In this document: piece by piece, positions 11,338-21,000 of the stretch
How positions within the stretch are numbered: position 1 is the stretch's first letter
How the letters are laid out: each line of letters starts with the position of its first letter
Origin: Bathymodiolus brooksi
Lineage: Eukaryota > Mollusca > Bivalvia > Mytilida > Modiolidae
Direction: 5' to 3'
NCBI GenBank assembly: GCA_963680875.1
Contig: OY804586.1
Location: 52,052,203-52,116,202, forward strand
DNA: 64,000 nucleotides
Program-made: the position numbers and the translations under genes
Notes under the pieces: model-generated
What the model saw: the letters and a program-made list of their open reading frames with translations, nothing else
What the model was told of the DNA's origin: nothing
Database searches by the model: none

Positions 11338-12805
11338 TTGTTGCAAAATAGTGATGTTTTTGCTAGGAATAAATTGGATTTAGGTACTTGTTCTATGATA
11401 ACCCACAAAATTGATACGGGTGGGGCCAAACCTATACGCCAACCTTTAAGAAGAACACCACAAGGTTTTGAGGGAGAAGAGGGAAAATATCTCAAAGATC
11501 AAATTCTCCTGTTTGTTTAATCAGGAAAAAAGATGGTTCAGTGCGATGGTGCATTGATTAAAGACGACTTAATGATTGTACTGTAAAAGATGCTTACCCT
11601 TTGCCAAATATTTCAATGTGTCTCGATTTTCTAGCTAATGCGTCCGTGTTCTCTGTAATGGATTTACAGTCTGGTTATTGTCAACTCCAAACAGCCCCTG
11701 ATGACCGTCATAAAACAGACTTTATTACCAAATATGGTTTATTTGAGTATACTGAGATGCCATTTGGTTTATGCAATGCCCCTTCTACGTTTCAAAGGTG
11801 TATGGAGCTGATCTTTCGGGGAATGCAATGGAAAACCCTACTCATCTATTTAGATGATATCATTTTGTATAGTTCGAATCTTGATGATCATTTTGATAAA
11901 ATAAATGAAGTTTTATCTAGATTGAAAAATGCTGGTTTAAAATTGAAACCATCTAAATGTGAATTTCTTAAGGACGAGGTTGTTCACTTAGGATATGTTG
12001 TATGTAAAGATGGAATTAAACCTAACCCTAAGGTGATTGAGTCAGTGAAACATTTGAAAACTCCTGAAACAGTTAAAGAAGTTTAAAAATATATGGGTTT
12101 ATGTTCATATTATCGACATTACGTGCCCAAGTTTAGTGAAAAGGTGTCACCTCTTAGTTCATTAACTAGGAAAAATACTCCATTTAAATGGACACCTGAG
12201 TGTAACGATTCTTTTTTGTTTTTGAAGAAAGCTTTATGTGAAGCTCCTATATTAGCTTACCCATTACCTAAAGGATTGTTTGTGTTAGATACAGATGCCT
12301 CAAATATTGGTATTGGTGGTGTTCTATCTCAGGTGCAAGACAATAAAGAGAAAGTTATTGCATATGGTTCGAAAAAACTTGACAAACAACATCAGAGATA
12401 TAGTGCAACATGGCGTGAACTTTTAGCTGTTAAAACATTCATTCATCAGTTTCGTCACTTTCTCTTGGGTAGGAAATTTTTATTAAGAACCGACCATGGT
12501 TCGTTGAAGTGGCTTTTCAATTTTAAAGATTCACCAGGCCAGTTAGCTAGGTGGCTAGAGGTGCTTTCGCAATATGATTTTGAAATACAGGACAGGCCTG
12601 GTTCAACGTATCAAAATGCAGATGTACTTTCTAGAAAAGATGGAGACCATCCATTATGTGAACACCAAATGAAGGGCGAAAGTAATGTTAAATGTGACAT
12701 ATGTATTTCTATGTCAGAAGAATGGTCTGATTTTAGTTGTAAAGTTGATAATGTTGGAAACCTAGGTATTGGTTCGGCTACAGACTATCAGAGTTGTCAC
12801 TAGAA
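11338..12805 (+). pseudogene. Ty3/Gypsy pol fragment (RT and RNase H), broken
   Basis: Reverse transcriptase plus RNase H of an LTR retrotransposon, copying RNA to DNA in its family. The RT part shows FSVMDLQSGY, MPFGLCNAPSTFQ and the catalytic YLDD (residues 83-86 of the frame opening at 11,601). The RNase H part keeps its acidic residues in TDAS (D68), WREL (E109), TDH (D134) and NADVLS (D177) of the frame opening at 12,093. It is broken by a frameshift between about 11,515 and 11,600 and by an in-frame TAA at 12,084-12,086. Protease, integrase and both LTRs are missing. It is a dead fragment whose 3' side is joined to an unrelated RT at about 12,790. Confidence 0.93.
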
Positions 12806-13647
12806 GTCCGGATAAGGAATCAATACATAAAGAAACAATTCATAAAGCTTTTAGTCATAGAAACTATGGCTCAAAATTTGTTGTATTAGGCTACAATTTC
12901 ACATATTTTTCAAACAAAATTCATAAAGGTAAAACATGCTACTCCGAGGAACAAGTGATCAGTATGCTGGAGTTCCTCATCGATAACATATTTGTCTCCT
13001 TTGGAGGGACACTGTTTCAGCAGGTCGTCGGCATACCAATGGGTACGAATTGTGCCCCTCTTCTAGCCGATTTATTTTTATACTCATATGAGTCGGAGTT
13101 TCTTCAAAAGCTTGTAAAAGATAAGAAGATTCATGAGGCTAGAGCCTTTAATTTCACATACAGGTATATTGATGACGTTTTATCTATCAATAATTCTAGA
13201 TTTGCAGAATTTCTTCCATTGATATATCCTCCAGAGCTGGAAGTTAAAGAGACCACCGATACAGCTTCGTCCGCATCATTTTTGGACTTATACCTCGAAT
13301 TTGACGACAGTGGTCAACTCAGTACTAAAATTTATGATAAGCGGGACGACTTCAATTTTAAAATCATAAATTTTCCAAACATGTGCAGCAATATACCAGC
13401 TTCTCCTGCATATGGTGTTTACATCTCGCAATTGATTCGCTATGCAAGGGCCAGTAGCAATTATTCTGATTTCCTGAAACGTCATCTTCATCTGAGAAAC
13501 AGGCTACTGGACCAGGGCTATAAAAAGATTCGCCTTATTCGATCTCTTAAAAAGTTTATATTCCGATACCAATATCTTGTCGAAATATATTCCGTCTCTG
13601 CAGAAAAAATTATAAGCGATGCATTTTCATATAGTGAAAATGTATAA
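12805..13647 (+). pseudogene. Penelope-like reverse transcriptase, 5'-truncated
   Basis: An open frame of 292 residues, of which roughly 15-292 belong to this element. RT motifs are GIPMGTNCAPLLADLF (88-103), YRYIDD (131-136, catalytic Asp pair) and a downstream FLDL (171-174) with L.TKIYDKRDDFNF, IPASPAYGVYISQLIRYAR. The FLDL...L.T..Y.K..IP arrangement resembles the RT core of Penelope-like elements, which is why I assign it there; the subfamily is uncertain. The N-terminal part is lost and no GIY-YIG endonuclease follows. The frame from its junction to the stop at 13,647 is intact, suggesting a fairly recent copy. Confidence 0.8.
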
Positions 13648-14002
13648 AGATAAAGAAGTCAAATTTTTTTTTTTTGTCAATGTGTGACGTAAAAATATTT
13701 TTGACATTTGCGTCACCGAATATGGTACTGCTTTGACAACTGTTTTACCTATTTTGTTCCTGTGTTTAGGTACTGTTACAGTGACAGCCGGAACCTTTGA
13801 ACCGTAATGAGAGCGGGAGGTTTGGCGCCTTAAAATCTGATTCAACCCACCATTTCTTTAGAAATGCCTGTACCAAGTCAGGGTCATTACGGTTTTCACA
13901 GTTTTCCGGTTGTTGACTGATTTTGTCTGTTTATATAATTATGAGTTTTGACTTTCCCTTTGTAAGATTGTTCGGAGTTCGGTAATTTTGTTATTACCTT
14001 TA
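13648..14002 (+). mobile_element. 3' untranslated tail of the Penelope-like element
   Basis: The last about 213 bp (13,789-14,002) recur almost unchanged at 18,901-19,114 without any coding part. The tail starts GAACCTTTGAACCGTAATG, includes AAATGCCTGTACCAAGTCAG and ends TTGTTATTACCTTTATT. Such 3' fragments fit 5'-truncated retrotransposition. Confidence 0.8.
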
Positions 14003-14222
14003 TTTGAATGGGTTTGCTCACAAAGGAAAACACAGTAAAAATAAAAGAGGGATATTAACCGATTCACTTCATTGCTTAACAAGTAACGAAATCGTCTACA
14101 ACTACTTTAGAATATCTAATAACAATTAATAGGCGCATGAATTTTAAACAACATTTTCTAGCTAAACATTAATTTGTCTATCATGTTTAGATCCTTTGGG
14201 TTTTCTTATTCTGAAAATCATT

Positions 14223-14395
14223 TAATAAGAGTTTGAAGATATCACATAGGTCATCAGAATCCGTAACTCGTAGGACAGACAAAACAATGGTCAGAGAAAA
14301 GGGGAAAAAAGGACAAACAACGATCTACAAAATCCTATAAAACTAAAGATCGAGTAACACGAACCCCAATAAAACCGGTGATGAACTAATTATTT
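14223..14395 (+). repeat. DR family copy
   Basis: Starts AAGAGTTTGAAGATATCAC and includes AATCCGTAACTCGTAGGACA, AACGATCTACAAAA and ACACGAACCCC. It directly precedes the 25-bp array in both duplication copies. Confidence 0.8.
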
Positions 14396-14411
14396 AGCTT
14401 TTAAATATTTT

Positions 14412-14838
14412 AGCTTTGAGTGTACCTGATGATGGTTATTATGAGGGTACCTGATGATGGTTATTTTGAGTGTACCTGATGATGGTTATTTTGAGTGTAC
14501 CTGATGATGGTTATTATGAGTGTACTTGATGATGGTTATTATCAGTGTACCTGATGATGATTATTATCAGTGTACCTGATGATGGTTATTATCAGTGTAC
14601 CTGATGATGGTTATATTGAGTGTACCTGATGATGGTTATTATGAGTATACCTGATGATGTTATTATGAGTGTACCTGATGATGGTTATTATAAGTGTACT
14701 TGATGATGGTTATTTTGGGTGTACCTGATGATGATTATATTGAGTGTACCTGATGATGGTTATTATGAGTGTACCTGATGAGGGTTATTTTGAGTGCACC
14801 TGCTGCTGGTTATTATGAGTGTACCTGATGATGGTCTA
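14412..14838. repeat. 25-bp minisatellite
   Basis: About 17 units of GTACCTGATGATGGTTATTA plus TGAGT, with single-base variants. It marks the right end of copy A. The copy-B array (63,127-64,000) is longer and has a higher-order pattern. Confidence 0.93.
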
Positions 14839-14889
14839 AGGTTTTTTTCAATAACTTAATGGATGATTTGCTTTGCCAGATTAATCCTA

Positions 14890-15020
14890 ATTAAAAGGTA
14901 TGAAATAAACGTTAGAGAATACCAAGCAGGAAATCCAAAAAGGAAAATCCAGAGAAACTGTCAACATATAGAACACAAGACAAACGACGAAGACAAACAA
15001 ACAAAAAACACAACACGAGA
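14890..15020 (+). repeat. Single 60-bp-type unit with flank
   Basis: AATAAACGTTAGAGAATACC, then ATCCAGAGAAACTGTCAAC and CACAAGACAAACGACGAAG. It is an unexpanded copy of the sequence that is tandemly repeated at 955-1,535. Confidence 0.7.
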
Positions 15021-15179
15021 AATACATGGACTATATACATGTACTGTATATCTGGATTACATACATTGTACTATTTACATTGAACCATTTACATGGACTA
15101 TGAGTTTTTCAACATTAAAGTTTGTCTTGAAAATTAATAATAGGTAAGACGCATGGAGATTATACCAAGTGCAGGCTTA

Positions 15180-15330
<151 letters not shown>

Positions 15331-15345
15331 GGTTATTATTGCTTA

Positions 15346-15615
15346 TTGCTTTGGGCTATGTTCAAGACAAGAACAAGCAATATATCAAATCCAGATAGAA
15401 AAGAGAAGGTGTGCCAACCGTGGGCAATGGTTTTTGACTGCCAGTGGAAGAATATGGAGATTAAGGCCGGGACAATACCTTTAGTATTCTGTAACGTCTA
15501 CAATGCACGTACTTCTTTTTCGAAATCTACAAACGAGCTATTTAACGTGCAGGGATCGTGGCATCCTTCAGACGGGTTACTCACTATGGCCAAGATCAAG
15601 CTGTTCTTATTATAA
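15346..15615 (+). CDS. Unrecognised open frame, possible terminal exon
   Basis: An open frame that ends TAA at 15,613-15,615. From about residue 20 the composition is protein-like (motifs VCQPWAMVFDCQW, IPLVFCNVYNA, GSWHPSDGLLTMAK), and the stretch is less AT-rich than its surroundings. It directly follows the GATT microsatellite. I recognise no domain. It might be the last exon of a gene or a decayed fragment; no convincing upstream exon or AATAAA nearby was found. The start shown is only the first in-frame ATG-like codon and is not supported. Confidence 0.25.
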   Translation: MLWAMFKTRTSNISNPDRKEKVCQPWAMVFDCQWKNMEIKAGTIPLVFCNVYNARTSFSKSTNELFNVQGSWHPSDGLLTMAKIKLFLL

Positions 15616-15894
15616 CGTAGCAACCCCTAACTAGAGGACTCCCTCTATTTACGACATGAGGACGCGATGAGCAGTTCTGTGGGTTTGAGCTCTGGTAAAC
15701 TCCATCAGTACCCTTCGGGCTGTTTTTGTTTGTGTTTTTTTTTTGCTTTTTTGTTGTTGTAAGTTCCAACATTCATATCATAATAATGAATGCTGCAACA
15801 TCAAGAACAATACATTACATAACGTATACAAATTTATTTTACATTCTATGAAATTCATCAATTCATATGTATCGAAGTATTTGTTGACTTGATT

Positions 15895-16165
15895 GATTTT
15901 TGATTTCTGGTGTTTTAACGCCACTTTCAGCAATATTTCAGCTATATCATGGCGACCAGTTTTAGTGGTGGGAGAAGCCGGAGTACCCGGAGAGAACCAC
16001 CGACCATGGGCAAGCAACTGGTAAACTTTATCCCTTGAGGCTGCGAGTCGAGTGCACCCTTTTGTAATTTACAAAGCCGGGCGCGAACCCACGCAGTATT
16101 GGTGATAAGCTTGTATGAATTGTTAGGTAATCCAACAATCTAACTCATTGAGCCACCCGGGCCCT
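15895..16165 (-). mobile_element. Full-length tRNA-headed SINE
   Basis: On the minus strand the head GGGCCCGGGTGGCTCAATGA (A-box region) and GGGTTCGCGCCCGG (B-box) is followed by the body with TCGGTGGTTCTCTCCGGGTA and the tail ATATAGCTGAAATATTGCTG, AAAGTGGCGTTAAAAC. This is the most complete SINE of this body type in the window and a good reference for the truncated ones. Confidence 0.85.
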
Positions 16166-16746
16166 TAAAAGTATTTGTGTTAGTTCAGACAAGATGAAAG
16201 GGAATGAGAGAGTGGGGGATTGAGTGAACGAAAGATATGTAATATAAGAGAAAAAAATAACGAAAATAAAATTGCTTGCGAGTCTGTTAGGTATATCAAA
16301 TCATATGAAAGAGATAATATATTATCTACCTAAAAAGTGGAGCAAAAGAATAATTTGTGTTATTGTGTAAGCTTATACACAACAGGATAAATAATCTCTT
16401 CACAGTACTATTAGATATATCAATGTTTGAAATTTACATTTCTTACATAATGTAATTTATTAAAGCTAACGTCGATCTCCCTCTGGAATGAGTAACATTA
16501 GTCGATTTTGGCTATCCTGTTTAGGACCTTGGGTTTTCTGCTTCGAAGTAGTTATAAATTATTTTTCCTTCCATTCTTTTGATTGTGATCGTACCTATAT
16601 AATAACGGTTATTTCAGAGTTAGATAGCAATGTTATGTTGTAGTGTTTTGGTTTTATTTTTATAATAACACCGCTGTTATATTGTATTATGTTAACGTCT
16701 ATTTTAACAATTTCTACATGTTCCTAAGATATTCTACATTTATTAC
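16166..16746. other. No recognised feature
   Basis: AT-rich sequence without long open frames, domains or repeats that I can recognise. It lies downstream of the secreted-peptide gene's last exon copy. Confidence 0.5.
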
Positions 16747-16955
16747 CCGCATCGGTAGTGCAATTGTTAGCGGGTTCACTTAGAGTGGGTAGATCGAGGG
16801 TTCGAGACCCGGTCAGGTCAAACCAAAGACTATTATCATTGATATTTACTGTTTTTCCACTAAGCTCGTAGTACTACGAACAACGACTGATTGTTCTCGC
16901 CATGATGTATCTGAAAACTTGTTGAATTGGCATTAAGCAATAACCACTCACACAT
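16747..16955 (+). mobile_element. SINE with tRNA head, copy 1 of 3 around the terminal exons
   Basis: Head with GTGCAATTGTTAGCGG and GGTTCGAGACCCGGTC, junction AGGTCAAACCAAAGACTA, and tail CTCGCCATGATGTATCTGAA followed by GGCATTAAGCAATAACC. Homologous heads stand at 17,404 and 18,204, and the exon-carrying segment lies between them. Confidence 0.8.
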
Positions 16956-17177
16956 TCTATATTTATCACCGTGCTTATGTAATTAATCCATTACGAACTT
17001 GTGATGCAGTGACTGTGAAATGTAGAGCAACAATGTTCTTTTACTGAAATAGCACCGTTATGACGTAACATATGTTGACCTTTTGAACGTAATCTAACAA
17101 CATTATAAGCTTATAGATAGAACAAGCAAAAAAAAAGGAACCCGAACTCATCACAAAATTATATATTATGTCACGGT

Positions 17178-17183
17178 TTTATT
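17178..17183 (-). terminator. Poly(A) signal of distal terminal exon
   Basis: AATAAA on the minus strand, about 29 bases past the TGA of the distal terminal exon, in a context (TACTAATAAAACC) identical to that of the proximal exon copy. Confidence 0.65.
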
Positions 17184-17211
17184 AGTAATTCAATCTTCTT
17201 ACTGATGGCAT

Positions 17212-17277
17212 TCAAAACCTTTCATCAGCAACTTCCATTGGTAGCAGTGGTGGTGTTGGTGGTGGTGTTGTTATAGT
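17212..17277 (-). CDS. Distal alternative terminal exon of the secreted peptide gene
   Basis: Acceptor TTTCTTCTTCAG, then 21 codons in phase 0 (begins TITTPPPTPPLLP, ends VADERF) and TGA. From the shared GTTGCT onward it has the same length as the proximal exon but meets a TGA 11 codons early; past it the frame still reads toward an RRLNY end at the position where the proximal exon ends with RNVY. It would give an 82-residue precursor. It may be a functional alternative or a decaying duplicate. Confidence 0.6.
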   Translation of the reverse strand, partial: TITTPPPTPPLLPMEVADERF

Positions 17278-17403
17278 CTGAAGAAGAAATGTGTATTCAT
17301 ATAAAAATTATGATAACTTGTAAACATTATACAAAAACGTTCTCAGTATACAAATCGTTAATTCGCGTTCTATTGGTTTTTAAATATATATAACGTTTGT
17401 TAC

Positions 17404-17745
17404 GACATCGGTGGTTTTATGGTTAGCGTACTTGCTTCGAGTGCTGTAGATCGTGTGTTCGAGCCGCGGTCAGGTCAAACCAAAGACTATTATCATTGAT
17501 ATTTACTGCTTTTCCACTAAGCTCGTAGTACTACGAACAACGACTGATTGGCTAGGAAATGAGAGAATGTGTTCGAGTAGAACATGTCGACTGTTGTTTC
17601 AGGGGGGTAGCATTATAAATATCAACTCAGTGTATTGGTCTAATATAAAACGGTCATCATCATCATTATCATCTCAACGATTCTTGTTCTCGCCATGATG
17701 TATCTGAAAACTTGCTGAATTGGCATTAAGCAATAACCACTCACA
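17404..17745 (+). mobile_element. SINE, copy 2 (longest body)
   Basis: Head ATGGTTAGCGTACTTGCTTC with TGTTCGAGCCGCGGTC, body with GAATGTGTTCGAGTAGAACA and a CATCATCATCATTATCATC stretch, and tail TCTCGCCATGATGTATCTG. Its head is near-identical to that at 18,204. Confidence 0.8.
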
Positions 17746-17971
17746 CATTCTATATTTATCACCGTGTTTATGTAATTAATACATTACGAACTTGTGATGC
17801 AGTGACTGTGAAATGTAGAGCAGCAATGTTCTTTTACTGAAATAGCATCGTTATGACGTAACATATGTTGACCTTTTGAACGTAATCTAACAACATTATA
17901 AGCTCATAGACAGAACAAGCAAAAAAAAAGGAACACGAACTCATCACAAATATTATGTAATATGTCATGGT

Positions 17972-17977
17972 TTTATT
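17972..17977 (-). terminator. Poly(A) signal overlapping the stop codon
   Basis: AATAAA on the minus strand overlaps the TAA stop (17,976-17,978), so the 3' UTR would be very short, about 15-30 bases, if this signal is used. Confidence 0.65.
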
Positions 17978-18080
17978 AGTAAACATTTCTTCCTCTTGGT
18001 GGCTTTTCATCCCATGAACCAGCAACTATCATTGGTGGCGTTGGTGGCATTGGTGGTGTTGTTAGTATAGCGTTTTTTAT
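17976..18080 (-). CDS. Proximal terminal exon of the secreted peptide gene
   Basis: Acceptor TTTCTTCTTCAG, then 34 codons in phase 0 and TAA. It is proline-rich ([12 protein letters not shown]) and ends with a basic stretch (KPPRGRNVY). It lies nearest to exon 2, so it would be met first by the splicing machinery. Confidence 0.65.
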   Translation of the reverse strand: MKNAILTTPPMPPTPPMIVAGSWDEKPPRGRNVY

Positions 18081-21000
18081 CTGAAGAAGAAATGTGTATT
18101 CATATAAAAATCATGATAACTTGTAAACATTATACAAAAACGATCTCATTATACAAATCCGTTAATTCGCGTTCTATTGGTTTTTAAATATATATAACGT
18201 TTGTTACGACATCGGTGGTTTTATGGTTAGCGTACTTGCTTCGAGTGCTGTAGATCGTGTGTTCGAGCCGCGGTCGAGTCAAACCAAATGCTACAAAATT
18301 GTTATTTGTTGCTGTTTCTCTATGTACGCAGCATTAAGGAAAAAGAACAAGGACTGAGTGGTTTGGCTCGTAAGCATGACACTGTGAAGCGACATTTCTA
18401 CCCACAGACGGTTGAATAAGTGAGCTACCACTGTCATAATCCAACTGAGCGTGTTAGTCTGGTACAAAGCTGACATCGTCATTATTAACTTGTTTTTCGC
18501 AATTATTTAGCTCATTTGGCGTTAACCTGCAATCAAGCTAGAAATGGTTGTCATTTCCAAGTCACATGGTGAATTGTGACGAAATTTCGCACTATGACGT
18601 GAGTGTGACAAATCTACTAAACAGCAGACGCATTATTTGATCTCTAATATTGATTGTATGGGGGAATCTGTAATGCCCTTTGTGTAGAATAATCCTATCC
18701 CAGATGCAGATATTCCAACGAAATGAAAATGAATGGGTGGTCTATTCTTACAAATACTGACATCATTTTGTCTCATATCACATCACATGATTACTTACTG
18801 AATATATACACCAATACAACTACATTGTCGTTTGTGCTTTTGAAAACGCAACGAAATATCTGAAATATTGCTAACTTTGGTATTAAACTATAATCAATCA
18901 GAACCTTTGAACCGTAATGGGAGCGGGGGGTTTGGCGCTTTAAAATCTGATTCAACCCACCATTTCTTTAGGAATGCCTGTAGCAAGTCAGGGTCATTAC
19001 GGTTTTCACAGTTTTCCGGTTGTTGACTGATTTTGTCTGTTTATATAATTATGAGTTTTGACTTTCCCTTTGTAAGATTGTTCGGAGTTCGGTAATTTTG
19101 TTATTACCCTTATTAAAGAAAACAAATGTTTATGGCTTATGTAGGCATGTTTTAAACTTACCCTGCAGTATTGACTTGGAACCGCATGACACCTGCATTC
19201 CATATCCATATATTGACACTCTCTGTCACAGGACTTCCAGGGACATTCTATGTTTGTGAATGATCTTTTAGTCCTAGCTGAAATGGCAAAAAATAAAGCA
19301 AATAATACATGTGGATATGTGAGCCATTTGTAAGTACATTTCCGATTTGATTCTAAAATTATACGTTTGTTTATGTTTTTGTGGAAGTTACTTCTCCTTA
19401 AGAAGAGTTTGAAGATACCAAAGGGGTAATTATAATTTGTATATCGATGAAGAACATACAACACAATGACCAAAATAAAAAATTCAAAAGTACAAACAAC
19501 GATCTACAAAACATATACATAAAACTAAAGATCGAGTAAAACAAACCTCACAAAAAACCGGGGGTGAACTCAGGTGCTCAGGAAGGGTAAGCAGTTCCTT
19601 CTCCACTAGTGGTACCCGTCGTGTTAATCTAGTTACAAATCGGGTGATAAGTTGTGAATGAGGAAAGGACCGGGGAGTGCTTACGACCAGGAAGACTCAT
19701 CAAAGTGTCAATTTCGTTCAAAGTTCAAAGTTCAACACAAATATTGTAATCCTATGCTGAGGAAAGCTCATGATCCAAATATTGGAAAAGCAATGTTTCA
19801 AGAAGAGTTTGAAGATAGCACAGAGGTAATCAGAATCCGTAAATCGAAGGACAGACAACAGAATAGCCAAAAGGAATTTGACAAGCAACGATCTTCAAAA
19901 CACAGAAAACTAAACACGAGCCCCGCTAAAAAAACAGGAGGAACTCAGATGTTCCGAAGGGACACCCGTCGTGTTACTGCTAAACGACATCAACATCATC
20001 TTGGAGTAAACAAAAGCAAATCACATAGATATTATGACTAAAATCGTTGTCTAGAAGGCTGTCGTTGTTTGAGGGAGATCAGCCTTAATTTCGTGGTTGT
20101 GATCGTATGATAGTTGGATTTACAACTACCTATGCAACCAGTGCCTATCACCACTAACGCTATGAGTTCGAATCCCGTTGAGGCGAGGTGTACTCGATAA
20201 AACAGTATGTGATAAAGTGACTTGCATCAGGTCTGTGGTTTTCTCCGGTTGTGATAAAGTGACTTACATCAGGTCTGTGGTTTTCTCCGGTTGTGATAAA
20301 GTGACTTACCTCAGGTCTGTGGTTTTCTCCGGTTGTGATAAAATGACATACATCAGGTCTGTGGTTTTCTCCGGTTGTGATAAAGTGACTTACATCAGGT
20401 CTGTGGTTTTCTCCGGTTGTGATAAAGTGACTTACATCAGGTCTGTGGTTTTCTCCGGTTGTGATAAAGTGACTTACATCAGGTCTGTGGTTTTCTCCGG
20501 TTGTGATAAAGTGACTTACATCAGGTCTGTGGTTTTCTCCGGTTGTGATAAAGTGACTTACATCAGGTCTGTGGTTTTCTCCGGTTGTGATAAAGTGACT
20601 TACATCAGGTCTGTGGTTTTCTCCGGTTGTGATAAAGTGACTTACATCAGGTCTGTGGTTTTCTCCGGTTGTGATAAAGTGACTTCCATCAGGTCTGTGG
20701 TTTTCTCCGGTTGTGATAAAGTGACTTACATCAGGTCTGTGGTTTTCTCCGGTTGTGATAAAGTGACTTACTTCAGGTCTGTGGTTTTCTCCGGTTGTGA
20801 TAAAGTGACTTACATCAGGCCTGTGGTTTTCTCCGGTTGTGATAAAGTGACTTACATCAGGTCTGTGGTTTTCTCCGGTTGTGATAAAGTGACTTACATC
20901 AGGTCTGTGGTTTTCTCCGGTTGTGATAAAGTGACTTACATCAGGTCTGTGGTTTTCTCCGGTTGTGATAAAGTGACTTACATCAGGTCTGTGGTTTTCT

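Larger units (their letters stand above)
11303..14002 (+). mobile_element. Composite retroelement insertion, copy A only
   Basis: Copy B reads straight through this site near 62,690-62,700. Copy A carries 2.7 kb containing a Ty3/Gypsy RT-RNase H fragment and then a Penelope-like RT with its 3' tail. About 2 bp of target are missing and no target duplication is evident. Neither LTRs nor an integrase are present. Absence from copy B means that either the insertion followed the duplication or copy B was excised; insertion is simpler. Confidence 0.85.
2514..14840 (+). repeat. Segmental duplication, copy A
   Basis: Base-by-base reading shows near-identity to 52,536-64,000 in the same orientation, from the GTTTTGGTTTTGGTCAA motif onward, with all landmarks in the same order: SINE, palindrome, 28-bp array, 26-bp array, 80-bp array, DR repeat and 25-bp array. 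Differences are substitutions, tract lengths and a few insertions. Copy A has its own 302-bp insertion (9,703-10,004) and a 2.7-kb retroelement insertion (11,303-14,002). The rest of copy A has no recognisable protein-coding gene. Confidence 0.93.
16747..18203. repeat. Tandem duplication carrying a terminal exon
   Basis: Unit 1 is 16,747-17,403 and unit 2 is 17,404-18,203. Each holds a SINE, then about 200 bp, then a minus-strand terminal exon with AATAAA, then a shared TTAATTCGCGTTCTATTGG segment leading to the next SINE head. Unit 2 is longer by about 137 bp because its SINE keeps a central segment (about 17,552-17,690) that unit 1 lacks. A third SINE head follows at 18,204. Confidence 0.88.

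Noticed and set aside
14412..14838. Regular repeats that superficially resemble a CRISPR array
   Set aside because: Units are directly adjacent without unique spacers and the DNA is eukaryotic; they are minisatellites.
16747..16820. Candidate tRNA gene (A- and B-box motifs); also 7,928, 17,404, 18,204 and 21,545
   Set aside because: Cloverleaf stems do not pair and each is joined to the same SINE junction, so they are SINE heads.
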